A stretch of 64,000 nucleotides of DNA from Siphonodentalium dalli (lineage: Eukaryota > Mollusca > Scaphopoda > Gadilida > Siphonodentaliidae), in NCBI GenBank assembly GCA_032622095.1, contig CP136065.1, forward strand, positions 23,114,134-23,178,133, given 5' to 3'. Under the pieces are notes generated by a model. It did not search any database. It was not told the origin of the DNA and was given only the letters and a program-made list of their open reading frames with translations. Positions 24,463 through 36,264 of the stretch are shown here, one piece after another (position 1 is the stretch's first letter; every line of letters starts with the position of its first letter). The position numbers and the translations under genes are program-made.

Positions 24463-24900
24463 AAGGTATGCAATCTGATTCGATGGTCCCCATATAATCA
24501 GGTTCCAACAACAACAACAATTTTAGAAATGCTGCTTCAGTTATCAGAATCGATTAATTGCCCAAAAATAATGCTAACCACTGTCAACTGAAACGTGTTA
24601 TTTGTCAACATGTTGTTTGACGAAATTTAGCCTTATTATCAACAAAAGCCTCTTGATTTTAGAGTTATCCATCTTCATCCTCAATTTGGTCCGAGACTGT
24701 CGGCTTGTCAACTTTTACTGGGCCACTAATAAGTCTCGATGGTGAAAAATAATAGATTTCAAAAATCGATATCTATATAAATAACTCTGAGCTTTGATAG
24801 GTGGGTTCCTCGACTCGAATCAAATAGTTTTAACCCTGGATCTGCCTGAATCCAAATAAATAGTAATTGAGCGGTGCTTAATCTGATTATGCATCTTTAA
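24463..24900. repeat. Dispersed repeat, copy 2, just upstream of the SNX start
   Basis: The same sequence as 14650-15257 begins about 77 bp upstream of the SNX ATG (minus sense), so it probably overlaps the promoter or 5' UTR. Confidence 0.72.
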
Positions 24901-25137
24901 ACTCAATCAAACAAGATGTGACATTTAGGTGACTATATATTCACAATGACATTAAAGCCATGCAATTTACATACATATATATATTTCACATTATTTTAGA
25001 CTGAAACCCTGGAACGCAGGCAGCGACATGTGGACAGGGGGTGGGGTTTGAAATACCCCCCACACTAACTTTGGCAGAAATGTTCTACATTTGGAAATTT
25101 CATGCCTGACACAACATTAGAATAAAATAGATTGACA

Positions 25138-25387
25138 CCCGTTGGGAACCTCGATTATGCAATGTGTCATCTGCAAATTTGGGGATGTAGAGAAACTAAA
25201 CTAACAAAGAAATAGAATCTATGTGAAGAAGTTTCTACAGAAATGTTATAATAAAGAAACTTTGCAGAGAATGAGGTCCCCAGAGGGTGAATTTAGTGAT
25301 GCTAGCCCGCTATGTGTGATAGCATAACTAAATTCACCCTCTAGGGATATCATTCTGCAAATGACAGGCACACTAAACTCAGACTTG
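25138..25387. mobile_element. CAAGCCT-family MITE, left end missing
   Basis: The right palindrome block and the end ACTAAACTCAGACTTG are intact; the left starts in the AT-rich core (TTGGGAACCTCGATTATGC). Confidence 0.65.
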
Positions 25388-25672
25388 GTGGCCATCAGTA
25401 GTAAATTTAGTGGGAAGTTATATAGGATCCAAATTTCCAATAATAGGAAACTTGGAAAATTTCAACTCAAGGGAGAGAGGTGAAAATGAAATTTCTTGGA
25501 CTTCATTAAATTCGGTCCAGTGCAATGAAGGGGAAATGACAGGGGGGCACATTACGGCCCTGCATGGCTACAAAGCTTCGAGAGTAGATTTGATTCGTGA
25601 ATCAGGCTGTTGATTTTGTTCAATCATAGGACTAAAATATTTTTGAATCATTCTTCTTGACATTCTTGTGGA

Positions 25673-25823
25673 CAAGCCTTGAAATAGTGTGTCTGTCATT
25701 TGCAGATTGAGGTCCCCAGAGGGTCAATTTGGTGATGCTAGCCCGCTATGCAGGGTAGCATCACTAAATTCACCCTCTGGGGACCTCATTCTGCAAATGA
25801 CAGACATGCTATTTCAAGGCTTG
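25673..25823. mobile_element. CAAGCCT palindromic MITE, single-block form
   Basis: Ends are CAAGCCTTGAAATAGTGTG and its complement around one palindrome; no matching flanks were found. Confidence 0.75.
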
Positions 25824-26489
25824 TGAAGATGCATTGTTCTATATTCAACTATACGTTTATTAGAATAACGGCTAAACTATTAGTCTAACTCGTTATCTTG
25901 CTGCATTGATTTGCACACATGCCTCCAAATGACGTGATATTAATACAGTGCATTTCTCAACAGATTACGCAAATGCAGGGAGTCAATGCAAATATTGTAA
26001 CATTTTATGAATGCGAACAATCTTGATTAATCAGATTATCAGAGATACATGTATGATGTATGTTCGTCTAGGAATTCTTGAAATGTACTTGCAGACATAC
26101 AATGTTCATGATTTATTTTCTTTATTGCAACTTAAACTTCCCAGCGGTTTGCCAGTTGTGGCAGGCTCCATCACCCATTGTACACCTTGTAATTGCATAC
26201 CTTATTTGCCCCAGTGCACATAGTAATGCTGCTAAATCATCTCTAACCCATGCTTTTGGGCACTAAATTTCCCAGGTTCACAAAACTGGTATTTTAATAC
26301 CCAGGTTTGGCTCATATCTACATATCGATTCGAGATTCAATTCACGAATCTCACCCCGATTCGATTCGACTGTAAACCTCCGATTCGCAGGTCCTAGAGA
26401 ATGTGCAGTTAGAAATTAATTCCAAGCAGGATCACCAACCCCACCCCCCAATGAAGACCCTCTCACCACATCCCGCCTCAACACATGGG

Positions 26490-28140
26490 TCAGGGACATT
26501 GTTTTTATTTTATTACTAGTAGGATGACCACTCGGTGTTGCTCAGGTTAAAGAGATGGGCATGGAACCCTCCGCTGTGGAAATCTGATGAGAATAGACAA
26601 TACTCTTGCTCATAGAGGTAATTCTCATAAATTTTATACCCAACTGGTATTAGTGAACCACACCATTAGATTCCTGACATATCATGGACATGACTATATA
26701 TAAGATTGGTGGACTAAAACATTCTTATCGATTTTAGTGGAAATGGGCATTAAAGTATGTTATCAACTTCAGTGCCTTCCTATCCTGGGAAAATCTATGG
26801 CCCCTACGGCATCGCGTTGAACTAAGTCCATGCCAACAGATTAATTAATTGTAGCATAGTGATGGTAAAAATTGGCAAACTATTTTTTTTTCACATTCGT
26901 CCTCCCACCCCACTCTGGGTTTCTTTAAACCACACCATTTGTTTTTTAGTTTTCTTGTGTCATGGGGATGACTATATATAAGTTTGGTGAAATCTGCGAC
27001 TGTTGTTATTAATTTAAGTGACACTCCCCATCCTTGACCCAAATGTCACCAATTTGGCATCTTTAACCACAGGATTAAATTCCTCGTATTGTGGAGAAAA
27101 ATATATATTAACTTGGGGAAAATTGGCGTTAAAAATATTTTGTGCTCTCCTCTCTGCAATACCTAGAGTAGCACCTACGTCGCCGTATGGGGACGACTAT
27201 ATAAATTTGGTGGAAATCAGGAACTAAAAATTTTATCAATTTTAATGCCCCTCCCCATCCCTGACCCAAATAGCACCAAAGTTGGTGTCTTTTAACCCAC
27301 ATAATTAAATTCCTCGTATCATGGAGAAAAACTTAGTTAAATAGACGTTAAAATATTTCGGCGACTCAAAAAAATTTCTTATAAATTTTTGTGCCTGAGA
27401 TCTGCTCTCCCCCCATCCCTGACCCAAATGACACCAGATTGGCATCTTTAAACCACATACACCATCCGATTCCTGTATCGTGGAGAAAATTTAATATATA
27501 TAAATTTGGTGGAAATCGGAACTACATGTATAAACATTCTTATGAATTATATATAAGTGCTACTTCCGCCCTCCCCCAATACCCATCCCTAGCTTTCCTG
27601 CACATGGCAACCAATTTGGTGTCTTAAAACAATATGTTTAGATTCCTCATATTATGGAGAAGAATTAAATAGGTGGAAATAAGATTTTACCGATTTTGGT
27701 ACAGATCCCCATCTGCATTCCCGACCCACTTTAAACCACACTAGACTCCTTGGTCATATCATGGACATGATTTTATATAAGTTTGGTGGAAATTGGCAAC
27801 AAAAAAAAGGTCATCGATGTTGTTGCCACCCCCCCCCCCCCCTTTTCTTTCTCTGACCTGATATAAGTGTCACAGACGGTCACTAGTACTATAGAAATTT
27901 TAACCTGCACCATTAACATCCTCTTGAAAATACCCGTCAGACACATTTGGAGCCCCATATATTGATGCCCCCCCCCCCCCCCTCCCTGATAATTACTATT
28001 ACCACAGACTTTTCCAAATATATATACACTGTAGATATAGAAGATAATGGAATTTTCGGAATGATACATCCAAATATATTAAACCACAAAGCCCCTCTTA
28101 ACACCCCCCCCCCCCCATATCACTCTCCCGACCCGTCTAT
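26490..28140. repeat. Degenerate tandem repeats with C-runs (intergenic)
   Basis: Six or more blocks of roughly 200 bp share CCCTGACCCAAATG, TTTAAACCACA and GTGGAGAAAA / TTTGGTGGAAAT. C-homopolymers of 13-16 bases occur at 27827, 27969 and 28105. I see no gene. Confidence 0.7.
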
Positions 28141-28962
28141 ATATCTCTCTGGATATAACGATTATAACCTGATCTTATATGATCTGAACCAGTTAACGCC
28201 GATTTCAAGTATAACCAGATCCAAGCAGATGAAAGGAGAACAAAAATTTATGATCGTTCAATAATATCCTGATCCATTTACCAAAGTTAATCCTATTAAA
28301 ACTAAAGCTCTGTCGAGTTCTGACTTATGACACTGACAATAGCTGTAACATTGTTATTATTACCTAATTTCACACCTCAGTGTCCGCATTAGAAATACGT
28401 TTGTCAACGGTTTGTTTGTTAGCGCCCTTAAGATGAACTTAGCACAGGTATTTTGATGAAATAAATCATTATTTTCACCGGCTCACAAACACGCCCACTA
28501 TTTTTCATAACAAACCATAGGTGGCAGCAGGTGACACCAAAATATTAACACGTGTTCCATTATTTTCGCGCCATCAGTCACGTGGGAATTAAAAGATTGC
28601 CAAAGTTTTAAAAACGTCACAGTTAAAAGATCAGAATATACCCCAACAGCCAACACAGCCCCAACAGATCTGTATCTGTATCTGTATCTGTATCTGTAGG
28701 TATCTCAGCGCAGGAGCCTTGCGACTGTAGGTGCGCCGTTGGGAGGACTTAAGCTGTTTTGTCTGTTGTTTCTTCACATACGCTCACATCCAGGCAGGGA
28801 TGTGGCTAGAGGGTCTCCGCTGGGGGGGGGGGGGGGGTGTCCGCCTTGGGAATTTCCAACTGCACCCCCCCCCCCTTGAGTCGCAATCACACCAACACAA
28901 CTTTTTGCATAATTCCATTTGCATCCCCCCCCCCCCCCCCTTGAGTCGGAATCGTACCAACA

Positions 28963-31392
28963 CAACTTTTTGCATATTTCCATTTGCACCCCCCCCTTGT
29001 ACCTCATGCTCAGGCCTAATTTCCTATATATTCATAAGCCATGCTTCTATTTTCCCAGTATGAGAACATTAAGATATTTTAACCTGAAAATTGCCCCCAA
29101 AAAAAACAACTAGTGATCTAATTCCAGACAAATGCACACAGCTACCGACAACAGACCAGGAAACACCGGGCCGACCATGGTTGTTCGGCCCGGTGTGAGA
29201 AATTTTTTTGAACTATACAAGAAAATCGCAAATCCTAGCATCAAGACTGGCCTCAACTGAAGCTTTCCTAGTGTTGGAAATTTCAAACCTCATACTCCCC
29301 CTCGGGTTGGAAAATTCTTCAACTGATGACCATTTATGTCTACAAGTTTGACCAAATGTAGTAAAATATTGTTTTGCTAAACTAATTAGCAGTTTTGTAT
29401 TGGCCATGTGAATGGGGCAATGACATACCGGGCCGACCATGGTTCGGCCCGGTGTGCGAGCGAAAATTTTGAAATCTGAACAAGAAAATCGCAAAATCCT
29501 AACATCTAGACTAGCCCCAAGCCTTCCTACTGTTCGAAATTTCAAACCCTACACCCCCACTTAGGTTGGAAATTTTCCAACTGATGACAATTCCAATGAC
29601 AATGTTGACCAATTGTATAACAATATTGTTTTCTTAAATTAACTAGAAGTTTTTGACTGGCCACGGGGGAGAGACCAGGACACAATTAAGCTTTCCAAGT
29701 GTTGGAAATTTCCAACCTGTCACCCCCCTAAGGTTGGAAAATTTCCAACTGATGACCATTTCTGTCAAAATTTTTGACCAAAAATAGGAACATATGCAAA
29801 TATTGGTCGAAAAACAACAAATTGTTTTATAATCAAACTACAAGAACATTTTCAACCTATTGTTGGTGTGAAATTTCGTTGTGGCAGGTATGAAATTTTC
29901 AACTATTGAAAATATAGCTCTCTGCTGGGGGTGAGACACCCCCACACCCCCTCTAGCCACATCCCTGCATCCAGGCTATTCCACTCGAGAATTGTACGAA
30001 CAAAGAACGAGTTTTCGTACTGTGGTGTTATATAGCTCTGATTTGCTCGAATGAATTTGAGTTAATACACTCTTGTTTTTCGATGATGTTTGTCGTTTCA
30101 AAGCCTGGGAATTTTTTCGCCTTAATTTTTCTACCCTCTTTTTTTTTGTTTTAGTATGTCATTTGAGTTTATAGCTGGCACCAGCCCCTGTGCTACCCTG
30201 CTAAAGAGTTTCATCCTGAGCTCGCGTCTTCTTGTTTGGAGTGGTACCATGTTTTCATTGTCCAACATCTCTGTCACTGCACCCTTTTTTCTGTCTGTAT
30301 ACTTTCCGGTGATAAACCTTGCAGCCATTCTTTGAACCTTCTCTAGTGTCTTTATATCTTCCTTCTTAGGGGGTGACAGCAGGGATGTGGCTAGAGGGGG
30401 GTGTGGGGGTGTCTCACCCAGCAGAGAGCTATATTTTCAATAGTTGGAAATTTCATACCTGCCACAACGAAATTTCACACCAACAATAGGTTGAAAATGT
30501 TCTTGTAGTTTGATTATAAAACAATTTATTGGGGGAATTTATTGTTTTTCGACCAATATTTGCATATGTTCCTATTTTTTGTCAATTTTTTTGACAGAAA
30601 TGGACATCAGTTGGAAATTTTCCAACCTTAGGGGGGTGACAGGTTGGAAATTTCCAACACTTGGAAAGCTTGTGTCCTGGTCCCTCCCCCGTGGCCAGTC
30701 AAAAACTTCTAGTTAATTTAAGAAAACAATATTGTCATACAATTGGTCAACATTGTCATTGGAATTGTCATCAGTTGGAAATTTTCCAAACTAAGTGGGG
30801 GTGTAGGGTTTGAAATTTCCAACAGTATAGGAAGGCTTGAGGCTAGTCTAGATGTTAGGATTTTGCGATTTTCTTGTTCAGATTTCAAAGTTTTCGCACA
30901 CCGGGCCGAACCATGGTCGGCCCGGTGTGTCATTGCCCCATCCACATGGCCAATACAAAACTGCTAATTAGTTTAGCAAAACAATATTTTACTACATTTG
31001 GTCAAACTTGTAGACATAAATGGTCATCAGTTGAAGAATTTTCCAACCTGAGAGGGAGCATGAGGTTTGAAATTCCCAACACTAGGAAAGCTTCAGTTGA
31101 GGCCAGTCTAGATGCTAGGATTTGCGATTTTCTTGTATATAGTTTTCAAAATTTTCTCACACCGGGCCAAACAACCATGGTCGGCCCGGTGTTTCCTGGT
31201 CTGTTGTCGGTAGCTGTGTGCATTTGTCTGGAATTAGATCACTAGTTGTTTTTTTGGGGGCAATTTTCAGGTTAAAATATCTTAATGTTTTCATACTGGG
31301 AAAATAGAAGCATGGCTTATGAATATATAGGAAATTAGGCCTGAGCATGAGGTACAAGGGGGGGGGGGGTGCAAATGGAATTATGCAAAACA
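28963..31392. repeat. 2.4-kb inverted repeat with 1-kb arms
   Basis: Arms 28963-29968 and 30379-31392 are inverse copies of each other, down to CACCGGGCCGACCATGG-type hairpins, with a 410-bp loop. Outer parts carry C/G-runs and TTTGCATAATTCCATTTGC copies. Confidence 0.88.
29969..30378 (-). pseudogene. LINE reverse-transcriptase 3' fragment in the inverted-repeat loop
   Basis: Minus-strand translation gives LEKVQRMAARFITGKY, AVTEMLDNENMVPLQTRR and later FFVRTILEWNSLD, which is the pattern found at the C-terminal end of CR1/Jockey-type reverse transcriptases (QRRAARFV, LGWEPLEQRR, RTIxEWNSL). Stops separate the parts, so it is a dead fragment. Confidence 0.8.
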
Positions 31393-31449
31393 AACATTTG
31401 TTGGTGCCACATCCCTGGGTGACAGTGACCATTTCAGCGCTACTGAGAG

Positions 31450-34400
31450 CTAATTGAAGCTAAAAAATCACATGTACATAAACATCCCACATCTACAGGC
31501 CCTGTATATCTGTATATATACTAGCCTTTTGTGTATGATCATCACGGACTGGGATGTGTAGGCCTATGCACTCGGGTTATATTTTCTTTATATCTACCAG
31601 AATGATTTTAACCAGAACTTGTGACACAGTGTATACACCCCCCCCCCCCCACCAGGACGCCGGTATTAGTTCTACGACGAACACTATATCGTGTCTATAC
31701 TATATGTCAATATTCCAAGTTCATATTTTAAGAACATTCAGGACCTGTGAATTTACTGAAATTAATATGCAGCCTAATCATCACATGATTTCATAATTTA
31801 TTCTGATTCAATTAAGAAATTACTTGCATGCAGATCGATTGGGGTCATTGGATTTTGACCGGCAGAGTAATTAAACAAATGAATCCCGAATGAATTCGCA
31901 CGACACTACCAAAACAACTGTAGAAGTCAATATAATTATAGCGCTTTAATTTCGCCGAACCGCAATTATTACCCCCCCCCCCCCCGGCCCACACACATTG
32001 CCAGATGATTTGATATATTATAATCTCTAGAGTCTATACTCTATATATATATATAGCGCTGGCGACTGCTATATTCAGTTGGGCTATTTCAATATTAATT
32101 GGAGGGTGTTAGCCTTTATATATCGGTATGCCTACCTGGATAATTATTGCACTTTAGTTCGATTTTATTGTATATATATATAGGCCTATACATTTGAATT
32201 GCGCTTCAACAATATTAATAATTTTAAATATTGTGCATAGGGCCAACATATTACATGGCATACTTCAGCACAGTCATGCATGTATCTGCCTATAGATATG
32301 CTGTGCAACTATACGGCACTCTAGCCAGTCCGTTTTTTATAAGTGTGATATCATCAGTATTTATAAATGAGCCGGATATAATTATGTACATTATACCATC
32401 GATCTATATACGTCGATGATTATACCAGAACCAATTGATCCATGGATATTGTGATGCAGGGTGTGTTTTCAAATTACCCGATACATAACTGCAAGGGTTA
32501 ACTATCGTGTAATCACACATTTGAAAAGAGGATTATCTTTAAATTCCTCATAATTATAAGAAAGTTGTGGTAATATAAGTATATTATAGGTTGACAAACA
32601 CGCACTGATAATATGCTGCATTGATTGCGATTTTGTGTTCATCCGTATATAAGTTACACGTTTTCTTTTAGTGATTACCATTTGCGTGACGTCATTTGCG
32701 AAAATAGGCAAGTGCGCGCTTAGAAATTACCAGTTTCAGCCAGATATCTGCTTATAAATTAACTTATTGCAACCTGAAATCAGTAGAATTGTTAATTCGC
32801 AACATTGATTTGGATGTTAAGTATGTCAATTTCTTAGTTAGGACCCACAAATATTGATATTAAGGTTTAAAATTTAATTGTGGGGAAAAGCTGTCCGGGT
32901 ATTCCTTGATCACAGATCAGTGAAAATTTAAATGTGAAACTGAAAGTACAATTGAATAGCTGAAATCAGCTATCCTACTTCATTGTTGAATTAAACTATA
33001 GATTATACTCTCCAGTTGGTAAGTTTTATGCAATACTTTGAATCGTGGTCGAGAATTCTGTGTTAATTTTCGGGGAAAAGATTACTCAATACTTACAAAG
33101 CGCAGAAGACTGCTTTGTCAATTTGTGTCTTGTCGGAAAGTATGAACACAGTTACAGGACATAAAGTACCAAAAATAAGGTTTAATCGAATTTATAAATC
33201 GGTATACTAATATAAGGAACTCAAGTTATGAAAGAATTACCAAATGGCCAGACAAACATATCCCAAATACAAGCACAAAATACCAGGCATATGTCGCCTG
33301 TTTCCTATAAATAACATACTCCGCTACAACTCTGCAGTGATAATAAAATCGTTCCGGATGCCATATTAACAGAGTTTAAAACATTTTTCAGTGACTCGTC
33401 GCCATCCATATCGCTATTTTATTTCTTAGCATTGTGTGAAGGGAACCGGTATTCTGAAAAAAAGTGCATGTGTTCCGACATACTATTTGTTGCAGATTAC
33501 CGATTAAATAAGTACACAAAAACATTGAAAACATGGATGGCTAATGGTGAAAAATGTTTTAAACTCTGTTAATTTGTCGTCCAGAACGATTTATCGCTGC
33601 AGAGTTGTTGCTCAGTATGTTATTTATAGGAAACAGGTGACATATGCCAGGTATTTTGTGCTTGTATTGCTCACAAAGTCACTTAAATTGGAAAATTTCG
33701 AGTTGGGACCGTCATCTACAGTGAATTACATTATTAAGGAACAGATGATAACTAAGAAATATCTTCCCCGAGTTATTTGTTCGACTTTATAAGGTTCCCT
33801 GTCAAACATCAAAAGATTCCCATGTTTTGTACTGGTGGAATATGATCTCTACAGGCGTTAGCCAGAGTTGAGATTCATGACATGATCTAACGGAACACTA
33901 CCGGTACCGTTTCATTTCAAAGAAAACTAGCAGTCCTTTTAGTTGCAGTGCTCACTTTGTAGAAATAATAATGTCCTATTCAATCATTTGGAAACTTGAT
34001 GATGACATTTAAGCTATTGCAGCTGAATTTTCACATTTGCCAGATTTGCTGATGAAAAAGGTTTCTGAAAATACAGTACCCAGGCCTCAGCTCACAAGGC
34101 GACTCGGGCGAGATTGTCGCCTTACTGTCGCTGACTTCGCCCTATCGTCGCTCTAAGGCGAAATCGAAGTCGCCTTCAATTTTAGGGGGAATTTTTTGTT
34201 TTCTAGATTTTTTTCCGGACATGTCCGTATATAGATGAATTGTGGCGGCCATCCCAAAAAGAAACAGACGATGCAGAGACAAAGACCCAAGTGTTTAAAA
34301 TAAAATATGACCTATTGTTTTGTGTTGTTATTCCGTCGCCTTTGTTACCTTTGCGGTAATGAATGTTAATCACGAATGTTTTGACACGCTGAAAACACGA

Positions 34401-34540
34401 TGAGATGTTCGCATCTGTGTTGTTACTGACCATGGTGAGTGTCACAAATAAATGTTTTAATTAACTTAACCTCTTCGCTGCTATGACGTCCGTAACTATT
34501 ACGGACATAAAAGTGCACGCCGTGTGCTATATGGTCCGTA
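31450..34540. other. Intergenic, no recognisable gene
   Basis: AT-rich sequence with C-runs at 31638 and 31975 and the foldback at 33269-33672. A GCGA-rich stretch at 34085-34190 contains small inverted repeats and resembles 4405-4480. Confidence 0.6.
33269..33672. repeat. Foldback repeat, about 125-bp arms
   Basis: TTTCCTATAAATAACATACT and CAGAGTTTAAAACATTTTTC on the left are inverted at 33620-33640 and 33545-33565; the loop is about 150 bp. Confidence 0.82.
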
Positions 34541-34544
34541 GGTA

Positions 34545-35541
34545 CTACATAGGGATGATACAATATGTGCTATTATCCCTGCATTCAGAGGGATGATAAA
34601 ATATGTGCTATTATCCCTGCATTCAGAGGGATGATAAAATATGTGCTATTATCCCTGCATTCAGAGGGATGATAAAATATGTGCTATTATCCCTGCATTC
34701 AGGGGGTGATAAAATATGTGCTATTATCCCTGCATTCAGAGGGATGATAAAATATGTGCTATTATCCCTGCATTCATAGGGATGATAAAATATGTGCTAT
34801 TATCCCTGCATTCAGAGGGATGATAAAATATGTGCTATTATCCCTGCATTCAGAGGGATGATAAAATATGTGCTATTATCCCTGCATTCAGAGGGATGAT
34901 AAAATATGTGCTATTATCCCTGCATTCAGAGGGATGATACAATATGTGCTATTATCCCTGCATTCAGAGGGATGATAAAATATGTGCTATTATCCCTGCA
35001 TTCAGAGGGATGATAAAATATGTGCTATTATCCCTGAATTCAGGGGATGATAAAATATGTGTTATTATCCCTGAATTCAGAGATATGATAAAATATGTGC
35101 TATTATCCCTGAATTCAGAGGGATGATAAAATATGTGCTATTATCCCTGAATTCAGAGATATGATAAAATATGTGCTATTATCCCTGAATTCAGGGGGAT
35201 GATAAAATATGTGTTATTATCCCTGAATTCAGGGGGATGATAAAATATGTGTTATTATCCCTGCATTCAGAGGGATGATAAAATATGTGCTATTCCTGCA
35301 TTCAGAGGGATGATAAAATATGTGCTATTATCCCTGCATTCAGAGATATGATAAAATATGTGCTATTATCCCTGCATTCAGAGGGATGATAAAATATGTG
35401 CTATTATCCCTGCATTCAGAGGGATGATAAAATATGTGCTATTCCTGCATTCAGAGGGATGATAAAATATGTGCTATTATCCCTGCATTCAGAGGGATGA
35501 TAAAATATGTGCTATTATCCCTGCATTCAGAGGGATGATAG
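34545..35541. repeat. 38-bp minisatellite, about 26 copies, upstream of Nup98-like start
   Basis: The unit contains AGGGATGATAAAATATG then TGCTATTATCCCTG; GGGATGATA and its near complement TATTATCCC make each unit an imperfect hairpin. A few units are shortened by deletions (for example TATTCC near 35290 and 35430). The array ends about 90 bp before the start codon, probably in the 5' UTR intron or promoter. Confidence 0.93.
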
Positions 35542-35629
35542 ATTTTACGGGCTAGAAAGTTAAATTTGTTCTCTGATATTTTCAGATTGAGTGATGTTAC
35601 ACATTTAGCATCTTCAAGAAACTACAAGA

Positions 35630-35684
35630 ATGTTTGGAGGATCAAAACCTACTGGTTTTGGAACAACATTTGGTGGCAACACCT
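35630..35684 (+). CDS. Nup98-like exon 1, start codon
   Basis: ATG at 35630 opens MFGGSKPTGFGTTFGGNT, the expected Nup98 N-terminus with FG dipeptides, and ends in phase 1 at donor gtgagt. An acceptor-like tgatattttcag ending at 35585 suggests that this exon has about 44 bases of 5' UTR preceded by a UTR intron. A 38-bp minisatellite ends only about 90 bp upstream of the ATG. Confidence 0.88.
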
Positions 35685-36216
35685 GTGAGTATAATTGTTA
35701 GACATAATATGGACTTTTTCAGGTTCGTGGAACTGATAAGTTAGAACTTAGGTGTTATGCCAACTTCGGAATGTAACATTGCCAAAAATCTCAAGCAAAT
35801 CAACCATACCACTCCATAGAAAACATTGTCTGAACTACGCTCAATTGTAAATATTTACATCTGGATTCAGGATGTAATTATCGGCGATAAACTAACACCA
35901 ATGTTTTCACCATTGATAATCTTTGCATTTAATATATATATCAGAATGTTTGTTGTCAATTTTGATTAATATTCGTAAAAAATAACTACTTTGAGCTGAG
36001 CAAGAGTATTCTCCAGTTCCATTTGATCACCCTACCAGAGTGTTTCACATCACTTTAATAATTAAGTAGTAAACTGAACATTTGTTCTGAAAATCACTTG
36101 CTTTGGCTTATTATCAGTTGATGATAATGGTACCGGTGGGAATCAATAACTGATTTTTTATACAGAAATGGCTGGACCCTCAGAGCTGAAAATTTGTACA
36201 TATGGCTAATTTGACT

Positions 36217-36264
<48 letters not shown>

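Noticed and set aside
34944-35126. Open frame CYYPCIQRDDKICAIIP in the 38-bp minisatellite
   Set aside because: Pure consequence of the tandem repeat.
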